Below, in pieces: positions 46,588-55,343 of a stretch of 64,000 bases of DNA (position 1 is its first letter; each line of letters starts with the position of its first letter). The translations under genes and the position numbers were made by a program. The DNA is taken from the IMG/VR virus record IMGVR_UViG_3300049489_001303, positions 1 through 64,000 of that record; one strand, 5' to 3'. Under the pieces are notes generated by a model. The model searched no databases. It was not told where the DNA came from and saw only the letters and a program-made list of their open reading frames with translations. Source of the DNA: a virus.

Positions 46588-47463
46588 CTAAAACCATCCT
46601 TGATTTACCCAGGGATCTACCGGGATGCTGTATTCTACGGAAGTGGTGGCTATCTCAGAAACCCTGAGCTCCTGGTGTACCACCTGAGTCTGTATAGAGG
46701 TGTTCATTTTACTGTCCACTATGAAGCGCCGGTTATCCCGCAGAAACACCAGTATGTCTTTGGGCTGCACTTCCGGGATGTAGGGCAGCATAACCTGGAG
46801 GTATCGTGTCTCAACTGTGCCAGCGGAAGCCACCTGTTCATCAGGGCCAGCCTCTGTGCGAGAGCCAAAGGTGTATACAGGGCTCCAATAGCCGGTCACA
46901 ATACCTGTGCCGTTGCAGGTGGCGCAGTGGGAGCGGGTAACTTGCCCTGTAGCACTTTTGCAGGTGCAGGCAGTGCCCCACCAACGGCGCTTCAGGATAG
47001 CTACTTCCGTACCATTGCCTTTACGCAGCGCCACATTGGCGTCCCGGCGCAGCTTGCGGATGATACCTTCCCTGCGCTGATCAGCAGCGCTACCGGATAG
47101 CTGCTCTATCACAGTAACTACACCCTCATCGGCGTGGGTGGCAGTGACCTTGTAATAGTGTATGTTGCGGAGATCCATGAGCCCGGGGTGCGTCCTATCC
47201 GCAGGCGCCGAGAAGGAATCGTCCATGTAGTAGAAGGTGTCCGTCAGAGGCGTTGTGGTTAGCAGCTCCCACGGCCCTTCAGGGCTGGCAGAACTCTCCA
47301 CTGTGAAGGTGTAACCTGTGGCGTGGGTTATGCCGGACAGTGTCCACTGCAGGTAGACCTTACGTGGCCACAGCCCCACTAACCGGGTAAACTTTACAGC
47401 GTATTGTCCGGTCTTATACTTCTGCCGGTTGACGCCATAGGTCTCTGAGAGTGGGTGTACCAT
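46588..47463 (-). CDS. Neck protein with fibronectin-like domain and Cys cluster
   Basis: A 291-residue protein. Residues about 35-125 look like a fibronectin type III fold (KVYLQWTLSGITHATGYTFT, HYYKVTATHADEGV). CTCKSATGQVTRSHCATCNG at about 170-190 is a four-Cys zinc site. The C-terminal part is beta-rich. Placed between connector-like and terminator-like genes, so probably a neck or tail-completion component. Confidence 0.5.
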   Translation of the reverse strand: MVHPLSETYGVNRQKYKTGQYAVKFTRLVGLWPRKVYLQWTLSGITHATGYTFTVESSASPEGPWELLTTTPLTDTFYYMDDSFSAPADRTHPGLMDLRNIHYYKVTATHADEGVVTVIEQLSGSAADQRREGIIRKLRRDANVALRKGNGTEVAILKRRWWGTACTCKSATGQVTRSHCATCNGTGIVTGYWSPVYTFGSRTEAGPDEQVASAGTVETRYLQVMLPYIPEVQPKDILVFLRDNRRFIVDSKMNTSIQTQVVHQELRVSEIATTSVEYSIPVDPWVNQGWF

Positions 47464-47952
47464 TTACCGGAACCACCGTGCACAGTAAGCATAGCCGGAT
47501 CCCAGACCGTTGCTGATATCACGCCCGTCACCCATGATGGACTCGAGATTCTCCTGCACTTTGATGCGCTGGGCGTAAGTGGCGAACTCTTCCTGGAAGT
47601 GCTGCGCCCACCGCATGTAGATGGTCTCTTTCTCATCCAACCCCACAGGCTCGATGTTGCCGTCCCGGGTCTGCATCTGATTACGCGCCTGCCTCAAGCC
47701 CTCGGACTTGAGCAGAAACCCGCAGGTTCCGCACAGCAGCACATAGCCATTGATGATGGTGGGGTCCTCGATGAAAGAAACAGGGGGTATTGCATTCCAC
47801 TTATACACCGTCAGGCGGATAGCTCGCTCGATGTCACTGTCGAGGAATTCCACGTTGTCGAGCAGGATGTTATGCTCCGGGGTATCCCGCAGAAACATCC
47901 GGATGTCATCTGAGATCAGACCAATATTATTCTTCGGCACAGTTACAGGCAT
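47464..47952 (-). CDS. Head-tail connector-like protein
   Basis: A 162-residue protein from the ATG at 47952 (GAGGG upstream). ISDDIRMFLRDTPEHNILLD, DSDIERAIRLTVYKWNAIPP, then a Cys pair (CGTCG) and a helical end. The short helices DDIR-x-x-L-RD...IDRAI-x-x-x-V-x-x-x-N-x-x-P recall head-tail adaptor proteins. The assignment is tentative. Confidence 0.5.
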   Translation of the reverse strand: MPVTVPKNNIGLISDDIRMFLRDTPEHNILLDNVEFLDSDIERAIRLTVYKWNAIPPVSFIEDPTIINGYVLLCGTCGFLLKSEGLRQARNQMQTRDGNIEPVGLDEKETIYMRWAQHFQEEFATYAQRIKVQENLESIMGDGRDISNGLGSGYAYCARWFR

Positions 47953-47965
47953 CAGCGTCCCTCTT

Positions 47966-48274
47966 TCAAGGCCCTGCGGGCACTTCAGGCTCTTCCGGCG
48001 GCGTTGGCTCTGCAACCACCACTGCGACAGTCGTCGGCCCGTAGGCATTGGACTTGAAGATATATATTACCCAGGAGCCTGCGGAAGCCTCAATGGGGGC
48101 CTTCCAGTCTCCATTTTCGTCAGTTGTTGTTTCCCCGAGCCAGGTGTCGAAATCCCCAGCAGCGTATTGGATAGCAGAAAAAACACGGACAGTGGCGTCC
48201 TCTATAGGATCGCCAGATTGATCCACAACGCGTAGAGCATTTGCAATGGGGTAATTATGGGATAACGCTGCCAA
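47966..48274 (-). CDS. Ig-like/carboxypeptidase-regulatory-like virion protein (TTG start)
   Basis: A 102-residue protein. The start is TTG (48272-48274), with GGGAGG 7 nt upstream and no usable ATG. RVVDQSGDPIEDATVRVFSA, TTTDENGDWKAPIEASAGSW, VIYIFKSNAYG: the classic V-x-D-x-x-G-x-PI-x-x-A-x-V pattern of an Ig-like fold, common as phage capsid or tail ornament. Confidence 0.6.
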   Translation of the reverse strand: MAALSHNYPIANALRVVDQSGDPIEDATVRVFSAIQYAAGDFDTWLGETTTDENGDWKAPIEASAGSWVIYIFKSNAYGPTTVAVVVAEPTPPEEPEVPAGP

Positions 48275-48310
48275 AACAAAACCTCCCTGAAACTGAGAAA
48301 CAACAGCTTA

Positions 48311-48316
48311 ATTATA
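48311..48316 (-). promoter_or_regulatory. Putative -10 box (weak -35)
   Basis: TATAAT on the minus strand, about 37 nt before the TTG start at 48274. No -35 box at the right distance (best TTCCAC at 19 bp). Confidence 0.45.
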
Positions 48317-48341
48317 GGGGATAAAGTAGAGAAGCGTGGAA

Positions 48342-48671
48342 CTAGACTGTCGGTGGGTAAACAGGCTGGTAGGAGGGGGGCTCAGAAGAGCCGGTCATAG
48401 CCGACCCAAGAGCTGCACCGCCAATGCCGGTTCCAGCGTAGCTACCCACACGAAGAGCCTTTTTGGACTTGGGGCTCAAATCCCTGAGCCACGCCTTGAG
48501 CTTGGCCGCAGCACCGGAACCTTCAATCGGGGCAGCAGATGGAACCCCCCGAGAAACTTCCGAGCGGCCTCTTCGTGCAGCGCGGCGGGCAAAGAATTTA
48601 GGGGACACTTTCATAGCGGCCTCTTTCTTTGTCCGGAAATTCTGAAGAGCTTCCTGTGCTTGTTTAAGCAT
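48342..48671 (-). CDS. Small basic virion-associated protein
   Basis: A 109-residue protein: a basic helical start (ALQNFRTKKEAAMKVSPKFF, ARRAARRGRS), then Gly/Ala-rich VGSYAGTGIGGAALGSA. GGAGG is 9 nt before the ATG. Role unknown. Confidence 0.5.
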   Translation of the reverse strand: MLKQAQEALQNFRTKKEAAMKVSPKFFARRAARRGRSEVSRGVPSAAPIEGSGAAAKLKAWLRDLSPKSKKALRVGSYAGTGIGGAALGSAMTGSSEPPSYQPVYPPTV

Positions 48672-48709
48672 GATACTTTACCTCCGAATTAGAAATCAAA
48701 CTCAGAGGA

Positions 48710-48738
48710 ATTATAGTGTAAAGTCAGGGGGTGGAGAA
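48710..48738 (-). promoter_or_regulatory. Putative promoter (good -10, weak -35)
   Basis: -10 TATAAT (48710-48715) with TTCTCC 17 bp upstream (48733-48738) on the minus strand, before the gene that starts at 48671. Confidence 0.45.
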
Positions 48739-49350
48739 TCAGGAAAGTTGGGTTTTAGCCCAGGAGAGAATCTTCTTAGAAGCCGACGCAGACAGACCGA
48801 GGTCTACCAGTGCGTCTTTTGTGGAGTTTGCAAGAGATTCGACCGAGTCGAACGCCTCGAGAAGAAGATCGATATTAGTCTCCGTGACTCCCGGCACCTC
48901 GGTGAACACGTCACGAAGTGTTTTTCCGGCCGTCTCAGGAGCGGGCTCTTCCGCGGGGGAAACAGTCTCTACCTCTTCTTCCGTAGCAGTGTCCGTAGTG
49001 GCCGGGGAGATCTCTTCCTCAACTGCAGGGGCTGGTTGGGCCTCTACCGTTACGGGAGCAACTTCCTCAGGCACTTCTTCCATAGCTACTACGGGAGGAT
49101 CGACTACTTCAACCACTTCCGGAGCACTCTCCCGGGGGATGGCGGGGGCAATAGGCTCCACCGCTTCAGTGATACCTTGAGTGACCAGCTCGAGGCTACT
49201 TCCCTGCGGAGGCATAAGCCTCCGAACAGCAGGATGCGCAGCTGTCGCCGGGTGCACTATGATGGTCTCACCGGGGTTTACACGGAAACCACGGACTTGA
49301 CTAACAACGACAATCCCGTCCGTTACGTTTTTGATCTCTTCGAACTTCAT
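48739..49350 (-). CDS. Acidic Pro-rich protein with C-terminal helix-hairpin-helix
   Basis: A 203-residue protein from the ATG at 49350 (TGAGGT upstream). A beta-rich N-terminus (DGIVVVSQVRGFRVNPGETI) is followed by a long acidic Glu/Pro/Val linker (about 70-150) and a C-terminal helix-hairpin-helix unit (EVPGVTETNIDLLLEAFDSV, LVDLGLSASASKKILSW) as in DNA-binding HhH domains. It is directly downstream of the capsid gene; a head-associated or DNA-contact role is inference. Confidence 0.55.
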   Translation of the reverse strand: MKFEEIKNVTDGIVVVSQVRGFRVNPGETIIVHPATAAHPAVRRLMPPQGSSLELVTQGITEAVEPIAPAIPRESAPEVVEVVDPPVVAMEEVPEEVAPVTVEAQPAPAVEEEISPATTDTATEEEVETVSPAEEPAPETAGKTLRDVFTEVPGVTETNIDLLLEAFDSVESLANSTKDALVDLGLSASASKKILSWAKTQLS

Positions 49351-49367
49351 AGCAAACCTCACAAGCC

Positions 49368-50282
49368 TCAGGTAAAGCTGATTTCCTGGATCGCCAGACG
49401 GTTACCGATACCGAGACCGAGAGCCTCATAGCTCCAGAACTCAATAACGTCCGCTTCCTGTTTGATGTACAGAGTAGCATCCTGCAGGAGGTAGTAGTTA
49501 CCCAGGAAGTTGTTGGGAGCCTGGGGAGCAAATACCCACGCCTTGTCGGGCGAGTAGATGTCCTTTTTGATCGTCGTAACGACCGGGAGGCCCCACAGTT
49601 TCTGAGTGGACTCGATACCCTCATCGAAGTGCCGCTTCGCGATGTCGTGACCGACAGTCGTGGCCGGCAGGTCAAGAGCGTCCATGTAGCGGGCCTTCGT
49701 CATGAGCATTTTGCCCACAGGAAGGGTGCGCAGGAGCAGCTTCTTGGCCGCATTCTTGAAGGTAGAGCTTGCGAACGCCCCGGATGTAACCTGTTCGGCC
49801 ACGTTGGCAGAAGTGATCGCAGTGATGAGTTCCGCGAACTTCTTGTCTTCCTGGTCGGCCATGTCTTTAACCGAGTTGTCGGACAGGATCTTGCGAATGT
49901 CAGACGTGTAGGTCATGAGCTCGAACTTCGATTTCGTGAAGCGCTGTGACTCGATTTTACCGAAGTAAACCGAGTAACGGGGCCCACGGAACCAGGTCCG
50001 ACGACCGGTGCCCTGGAACTGTACGAACGTCGCTACAGAATCGGGCTCCTTGTCGATGATCTTCTTCGGCTGGTCGCTGTTCTCATCGCGGTCGAGCTGG
50101 TCTTCCGTGATTCCTTCCGGAACGATGATTTCGCGAACGGCCGCCGACTGACGGAGTTTCTGACGAATGAATGCCGAACTTTCGGCTTCGGCCTCTTTGA
50201 TCTGTCCTTCTTCAAGCTTACGGATGAAGTTGGAATTGATGAAGGAGGCGGAGACTTCCGGGTACTGTGTCATGTAATCCAT
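49368..50282 (-). CDS. Major capsid protein
   Basis: A 304-residue protein with strong GGAGG before the ATG. FIRQKLRQSAAVREIIVPEG, KEPDSVATFVQFQGTGRRTW, RGPRYSVYFGKIESQRFTKS, MDALDLPATTVGHDIAKRHF and GLPVVTTIKKDIYSPDKAWV give the long N-terminal helix, extended loop and alpha/beta body of an HK97-fold capsid subunit, and it lies between a decoration-like protein and neck genes. No N-terminal scaffold domain is visible. Confidence 0.8.
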   Translation of the reverse strand: MDYMTQYPEVSASFINSNFIRKLEEGQIKEAEAESSAFIRQKLRQSAAVREIIVPEGITEDQLDRDENSDQPKKIIDKEPDSVATFVQFQGTGRRTWFRGPRYSVYFGKIESQRFTKSKFELMTYTSDIRKILSDNSVKDMADQEDKKFAELITAITSANVAEQVTSGAFASSTFKNAAKKLLLRTLPVGKMLMTKARYMDALDLPATTVGHDIAKRHFDEGIESTQKLWGLPVVTTIKKDIYSPDKAWVFAPQAPNNFLGNYYLLQDATLYIKQEADVIEFWSYEALGLGIGNRLAIQEISFT

Positions 50283-50298
50283 GATAGACCTCCTCCGA

Positions 50299-50838
50299 TT
50301 ATGGTTTCGCAGGGTTGATGCCCTGCGGAACGATTACGTTAACGACACCTTTTACAGTGTCTGCGCCATCTTGACCAACAAAGCCCACGATCTGTTCGCC
50401 CTGGGCTGCCACTTTCCACTGACCGGACGTACCGGCGGAACCGACGCCGAGAGCCACACCGGGGGTCATGCCCGCGGAGGTAGCGCCAGCGAGGTTGTCA
50501 GCGATGCTGAGCTGGAACTCACAGCCACCCTGGATACAGGTGATCTTGTGGACCAGTGCACCGTCGAAATCCACGTCGCCGTCGATCGCAGTGAACATGA
50601 CCGAAGGGAAAGCTCCGATCAGAGCGGTGGCGCTGGTAGCCAGAACGGCCTGACCGGCCGAGTTCATGGCAACCAGAGTACCGGCTTTGATGGTGCCAGC
50701 GACGGGAGAGCCCTCGCTGTCAATCCATGTAGCCGCAGGGTTTCCCGGGTATACCGGGAGGACTACCAAAAGCCCTGCCTTCGCATTTGGGTGCGGGTCC
50801 CGTCCGATGATATCGAACTTAGAGTTAAGAATAGTCAT
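50299..50838 (-). CDS. Putative capsid decoration/stabilisation protein
   Basis: A 179-residue beta-rich protein (AGLLVVLPVYPGNPAATWID, GTIKAGTLVAMNSAGQAVLA, GEQIVGFVGQDGADTVKGVV). AGGAGGG is 8 nt before the ATG. Small beta-rich proteins just ahead of the capsid gene are often decoration proteins, which is the basis of this call. Confidence 0.55.
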   Translation of the reverse strand: MTILNSKFDIIGRDPHPNAKAGLLVVLPVYPGNPAATWIDSEGSPVAGTIKAGTLVAMNSAGQAVLATSATALIGAFPSVMFTAIDGDVDFDGALVHKITCIQGGCEFQLSIADNLAGATSAGMTPGVALGVGSAGTSGQWKVAAQGEQIVGFVGQDGADTVKGVVNVIVPQGINPAKP

Positions 50839-50913
50839 TTTTGCATCCCTCCTAATTGAGTGCGGTTTATATCAATCACGCTGGACTCATCCTCCAACGT
50901 AACCAATCAAATA

Positions 50914-51264
50914 TTAGCTCATTATGAAATCCAACAAACGAGAATCGGCATCATATCCGTTCTGAGATGCTACTTTTTCCGTTGTAGCAGGCTCTCCCAT
51001 AGACTCCACACGGTCTGAGCGATCCCCACCGGCGAGCTTCTGAAGCAGTGAAACCACTTCCGGGCCCATCTCGGCCATCTTCGTAACCGTCTGCGGATCC
51101 ACCGAACTCCCTACCATCCCCGAGAGGTTGGAGGCTATCTTCTGTGCGGCAGCATTCTGCTGAGCGGTAGCGATCTGATATGCAGCGGCCTCTGAGGACT
51201 CAATGTGAGCCGCAGTCTTCTCCAGAAGTTCAGCTGCTTGAATCAATAAGTCGTAGTTTTGCAT
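50914..51264 (-). CDS. Helical virion-associated protein, 116 aa
   Basis: MQNYDLLIQAAELLEKTAAH (K-x-A motif), Ala/Gln-rich helices, then VDPQTVTKMAEMGPEVVSLL. GGAG is 9 nt upstream. Role unknown; a scaffold or internal head role fits its position. Confidence 0.5.
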   Translation of the reverse strand: MQNYDLLIQAAELLEKTAAHIESSEAAAYQIATAQQNAAAQKIASNLSGMVGSSVDPQTVTKMAEMGPEVVSLLQKLAGGDRSDRVESMGEPATTEKVASQNGYDADSRLLDFIMS

Positions 51265-51277
51265 TTGTCAGTTCTCC

Positions 51278-52051
51278 TTAAAACAAGCTTCCGCCGGTAG
51301 CATCGCCCGCGTTCAGGTCGATGGGGGGCGCATTGGTTTCGGCCACAGTCGGTGCCGGTGTCGGAACTTTCTTTTTCGGGTCGAACACCATGCCCTTTAT
51401 GGGCCTATCCTGCTTGTCCATGTACTGGTAGTAGGTCTTCTCATCTACCGGGAAGAACTTGCCACCAGGTCCAGGCAATTCAAAAGTATTCTGCGCTTCC
51501 TGCACAACCTGATCCCCGTAAACCTGACCACGGGCCTTAGCGGCCCTTTCGGCGTTCTGTTGAGCAAGAATAGGGTCAGCCTGATTACCAGTAGTCCCCG
51601 CATCGGCGCTCCGTACAGTCTCACCACGAGCCTTTGCAGCAGCAGCTTCGCGATCGATAGCAGCCAACCCCGCAGCGTCGCCACCCACCGGCACCGGGGG
51701 TGCTTGTTTGACAGGCGTTCCGGTAGTGGGATCTTTGGCGACCATGTTCGGGAGCACCGTGGGCCTCGGCTGTTTAGCCTGGGGCGGAGGTGCGGGAGCT
51801 GCCGCGGTCTGTCCCGTAGGGGCAACAGGAGCTTTCCCCGCCGTAGCAGGCGCTTGTGCGGGTGCTTGAGCAGGAGCAGCGGGCTGCTGCGCCATCTTAT
51901 CCATGACACTCGCCAGGCTGATCAAACCCTTAGCCCCGGCAAGAACCTGTGCACACTTGATAGTATGCGCATACTTCTGCTCGGCGGCTTGTTTTCGCAA
52001 GCCAGCGGCAGCTTCACGGAGTTGGGTGACCATATTATTGTTGTCAGCCAT
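51278..52051 (-). CDS. Ala/Pro-rich virion-associated protein
   Basis: A 257-residue protein. Helical start with several K-x-A motifs (LRKQAAEQKYAHTIKCAQVL), a long Pro/Ala/Gln linker (about 55-115), then EFPLPGPGGKFF-like structured part (NTFELPGPGGKFFPVDEKTY). Role unknown. Confidence 0.5.
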   Translation of the reverse strand: MADNNNMVTQLREAAAGLRKQAAEQKYAHTIKCAQVLAGAKGLISLASVMDKMAQQPAAPAQAPAQAPATAGKAPVAPTGQTAAAPAPPPQAKQPRPTVLPNMVAKDPTTGTPVKQAPPVPVGGDAAGLAAIDREAAAAKARGETVRSADAGTTGNQADPILAQQNAERAAKARGQVYGDQVVQEAQNTFELPGPGGKFFPVDEKTYYQYMDKQDRPIKGMVFDPKKKVPTPAPTVAETNAPPIDLNAGDATGGSLF

Positions 52052-52268
52052 CTTTGCGCCCCATCAGATTCTTGGCAAAAGAAAGGACATCTTCGTTCGT
52101 AACATCCGGAACCGCGGATTGGCTTCTAAGAAGGTTGGCCACCTTCTGAAGCTCTTGCGCCAACGGAACGGTCATGCTCTCAGTTGCAGCTGCCTGCTTA
52201 ACCAGAGCGGAATCCGTTCCCTGGATGGCGGCTTGTACGATGGCATCTATGTTCAGTTTGCGTGACAT
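52044..52268 (-). CDS. Small helical virion-associated protein
   Basis: A 74-residue protein: IQGTDSALVKQAAATESMTV, LAQELQKVANLLRSQ, LSFAKNLMG. K-x-A motifs as in its neighbours. Overlaps the next gene by 8 nt. Confidence 0.5.
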   Translation of the reverse strand: MSRKLNIDAIVQAAIQGTDSALVKQAAATESMTVPLAQELQKVANLLRSQSAVPDVTNEDVLSFAKNLMGRKDG

Positions 52269-52274
52269 GTTATC

Positions 52275-53144
52275 TTACTGGCGATTCGGGTCGAAGAGTT
52301 GATTCAGGCCTTCACGAATAAGGGGCCGGGGAGCCGGGTTCCCTGCCATACGGGTGTCCGGCTGGGCTTTAATCGTGGCGTTTCCACCGCGGATCTGCGG
52401 AGCCTGATCCATGTTCACAGTGGCCAAGGGGCTGTTTGCAGGCAGTGGGTCGTTACCCTCATCAATACCGTTAACAACGGCTGACTGCTTCAACAGCTCA
52501 ATCATGATCTCAGTCTCAGCTGCGCCCTTCAGGAATTCTTCCTGGAGTTCACTGGCGATTTTGTCTTCAGCCTCTTTGTAGCCACTTTCGTACTCTTCAG
52601 CGAGTTTCTCGAGAACCGGCATCAGGTTTTCCTGCTGGGCGAATTTCACGAGATCCTCTGGGGAGAGAGCTTCAGAAGCAGCCGCCAGTTTCTCAGCGCC
52701 GGACTGGAGATACTCTTCGTACTCGGCCTGTTTCTGCATGTCGCTGTTAGCGGGGGCGTGGCCCTGCTCCAGGCTATCGAGATATTCCGCGGCTTTCTGA
52801 ATACCAGCTTCGATACCGGCGTTGTAGCCGATACGGGTGGCTTCTTCCACGTCGCTTTCACTGTAGCCACCAGCAGCCGAAGCTACCTTGGCCATTTCAC
52901 CTTCGTAAGAACCGAAGCGGGTGATGATAGCATCGGCCATCGCCTGACCCATCATGGAGGCATGGGCGAGCTCAGCCTGCTTCTCGGCGCCGGAGAGTTC
53001 CGCGGCGATCTTCAGGAGATCATCGACCGCGTTATTCTGCGTGGCGGGCTGAGTATTCGTTACTTGAGGTGCCGGGGCGCTCGCTGTCTTTACGCTGCCC
53101 GTGCGTTCCTGTTCAACCTGATTCAGAATAGTTTGTAAATCCAT
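52275..53144 (-). CDS. Scaffold-like Ala/Glu-rich protein
   Basis: A 289-residue protein from the ATG at 53144. Almost all helical, Ala, Glu and Lys-rich (AELSGAEKQAELAHASMMGQ, EKLAEEYESGYKEAEDKIAS), with many K-x-A motifs (VKTAS, LKIAA, AKVAS, VKFAQ, LEKLA). It lies directly downstream of the protease gene and upstream of the capsid gene, where scaffold proteins are usual. This role is inference. Confidence 0.55.
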   Translation of the reverse strand: MDLQTILNQVEQERTGSVKTASAPAPQVTNTQPATQNNAVDDLLKIAAELSGAEKQAELAHASMMGQAMADAIITRFGSYEGEMAKVASAAGGYSESDVEEATRIGYNAGIEAGIQKAAEYLDSLEQGHAPANSDMQKQAEYEEYLQSGAEKLAAASEALSPEDLVKFAQQENLMPVLEKLAEEYESGYKEAEDKIASELQEEFLKGAAETEIMIELLKQSAVVNGIDEGNDPLPANSPLATVNMDQAPQIRGGNATIKAQPDTRMAGNPAPRPLIREGLNQLFDPNRQ

Positions 53145-53180
53145 CTTGTTTTTCCTCTCCGTCAGAGTGTTACGCACCTA

Positions 53181-53209
53181 ATCATAGGGTGCGAGTTATA
53201 GTTCAACAA
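53181..53209 (-). promoter_or_regulatory. Putative late promoter with overlapping inverted repeat
   Basis: -35 TTGTTG (53204-53209), 17-bp spacer, -10 TATGAT (53181-53186) on the minus strand. The -10 box sits in the 9-nt loop of an inverted repeat CGCACC/GGTGCG (53173-53178 and 53188-53193), a possible operator. Confidence 0.6.
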
Positions 53210-53218
53210 CACAAAAAA

Positions 53219-55330
53219 TCAGCCATCAACTATTATCCAACCCAGCCATTCAGCCAATTTATCAAGGTCAACTTCGGGTAGAGTTACCGCGCTGTCCGGG
53301 GTAGCTACCATCTCAGGCAGAATACTGGCGATTTTTTCTCCAGAGGCCAACTGTGAGAGTTTAACTGATGCCGTACCACCTCTAAGGCCTTGTAAGGTGC
53401 CCTCAATAGAAGGCCGCACAGCATTTTCAACACTACGCACAGCCTTCTGTACGCCTGTTCTACCCAGACCTTTATGCAGTAAAGCCGACCCACCGAGCAG
53501 GGAGATAATGGGATGGTTACTGGTGAATTCACCGGCAGTATCCATCATGCGCCGCGGCAGCGGCAGGCCCGGATGCCCTAGGGGAACACCATCATAGCTA
53601 CGACGTTTCTGGTCATATGCCAGAGCAGCCATGATGCCCAGCATCGTCATTGTAGGGATAGCCACGGGGTACTTACCCATAGTGTTGGCTACCGTATTTG
53701 CCACAGAGGACATCTTGGACAGCTCTGTGGTGATAGGCACCGGTACACCCTGGTCTGTCATGTAGTGCTTGCCCATTGTAGGACGCGCAGCATACCCTGC
53801 AGCAGCCAGGCCGGCGGCAAGCAGCGGGTGTTTGATAGGACCTACCGACATACCGCCCTTGGGCAGTGCACTACCGATCAGCTTGTAGGCGCCACCCAGT
53901 AACGCCGCTCCCCCCAACGTCTTAAGGAGGTTGGCACGAGCGATGTCATCATGAGACCTTATAGCAGCCCCACGGGTGGTAGCATAAACCTCTCCCGTAG
54001 CGGGATCTGTCAGTGTAAACTGTGTGGTCTTTCCGGGATCCTGTTTCCAATCTTCAGGAATGGCACGACGCTTGAGGTACTCATAAACACCCCCGCGTTT
54101 CTCAACGAAAGGCGTAAGGGTATCAGTCAAGTCTCCACGAACGTATTCCGGGCCGAAAGCCAGAGCGCCGGTCTTAGCTAACTGCTCCATGATCTGAGGA
54201 TGGTCCTCCAGCAGTTCAATAACTCCGGACTGGACGACTCCAGCGTTGTCGAGCATCCGCTGTGATATCTTCTGAATATGCCCCTGCTTGTAAGCGCTGA
54301 CCTTCAGGAACTCAGCAGCGCTTAACTGCATCCCCCCAACGGCCATCGCCGAAGAGACGACCTCAGGAAGGGAGTAAGAGGCGAGCTTCTGTACAGTCTC
54401 CTCGGGGAGATCCGGGGTGTTCGCCGCAATACCCTGGGCATAGGGGCGCATCTTGATAAGGTTCTGATACTCTTCGGTGGACATATTGTCCGGGATAGAG
54501 TCTACAGACACTCCACGAACGACCTTATCAATAACGGCCAGCTTCTTTGCCGCCAGTTTCTGCTGCTCCATCCCGTCGAGATACTCCCCCGCCGCGGCGC
54601 CGGAAATAACCTCGTAGGCCTGGTTGTTGGCAACCTTCTTGAGCATGAATGCTGTGGCGTCTGCTGGCCTGAACACCCAGGAGATATCAAAAAACTTGGG
54701 AGAGGGATTCAACGCAGCCACCTTCTTACCGTCGATGACTTCTTTCATCTGAAACTTGAGGTGGTTGCAGTATTGGGCGCGGGTGGGAGCCGTATTCCCA
54801 CAAATCGTGCAGCGATCGAACGGGACCCTGGTGCCCATACTCACAGGCGGAAACTCACCAGCTGCAATGCGCTCTGCGAGGTCAGGGGCTTTAGAATTAT
54901 CCAGATCCACCACGAGTTCTACGCGGTGCATTGTAGGATTCCAGAAGGCCCTGAGAACTTTACCCACAGCTTTTTGCGGGTCTTTATTTACATGGTGCCG
55001 GAAGTTGTGCGCCGATTCAAACGACTTGTAGTGCTGCACCAGCGTCTCTTTGTCGCTGATCCAAGGGGGATTCAGGTGCGACATATAGGGGCTCTCAGGA
55101 AACCCATCGCCATTGCGGTTCTCACCGTAAAACTCCCACGACCCCAACGCCAGAACGTAGACAATACTGTGGCCTGGGATGGGGGTGATAGTCTTGAAAT
55201 AGTCGTTGGCCACGCTGGCATGTTTGGTGAACTGCTCATAGCACGGCTTACCATTGGCCCAGAGAACTACGGGCTGGATGGAAGCTTCCCCGGTAGGGAA
55301 GTAGGGATCTATTTCGACTATCTTATGCAT
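53219..55330 (-). CDS. Prohead protease-like protein with long C-terminal extension
   Basis: A 703-residue protein. Residues about 55-240 resemble a phage maturation protease: GENRNGDGFPES (70-81), a His-rich strand (AHNFRHHV, 107-114), a VVDLD strand, GEFPPVSMGTRV with Ser164, then a knuckle CTICG...YCNH (174-190). The order His then Ser(-M-G) fits the assemblin-type serine protease fold, but the triad is not proven. The C-terminal 450 residues are helical, with Gly-rich hydrophobic stretches (LGGAALLGGAYKLIGSALP) and many K-x-A motifs, which is unusual for a protease. It may be packed as a virion protein. Confidence 0.6.
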   Translation of the reverse strand: MHKIVEIDPYFPTGEASIQPVVLWANGKPCYEQFTKHASVANDYFKTITPIPGHSIVYVLALGSWEFYGENRNGDGFPESPYMSHLNPPWISDKETLVQHYKSFESAHNFRHHVNKDPQKAVGKVLRAFWNPTMHRVELVVDLDNSKAPDLAERIAAGEFPPVSMGTRVPFDRCTICGNTAPTRAQYCNHLKFQMKEVIDGKKVAALNPSPKFFDISWVFRPADATAFMLKKVANNQAYEVISGAAAGEYLDGMEQQKLAAKKLAVIDKVVRGVSVDSIPDNMSTEEYQNLIKMRPYAQGIAANTPDLPEETVQKLASYSLPEVVSSAMAVGGMQLSAAEFLKVSAYKQGHIQKISQRMLDNAGVVQSGVIELLEDHPQIMEQLAKTGALAFGPEYVRGDLTDTLTPFVEKRGGVYEYLKRRAIPEDWKQDPGKTTQFTLTDPATGEVYATTRGAAIRSHDDIARANLLKTLGGAALLGGAYKLIGSALPKGGMSVGPIKHPLLAAGLAAAGYAARPTMGKHYMTDQGVPVPITTELSKMSSVANTVANTMGKYPVAIPTMTMLGIMAALAYDQKRRSYDGVPLGHPGLPLPRRMMDTAGEFTSNHPIISLLGGSALLHKGLGRTGVQKAVRSVENAVRPSIEGTLQGLRGGTASVKLSQLASGEKIASILPEMVATPDSAVTLPEVDLDKLAEWLGWIIVDG

Positions 55331-55343
55331 CTATCGCCTCTTC

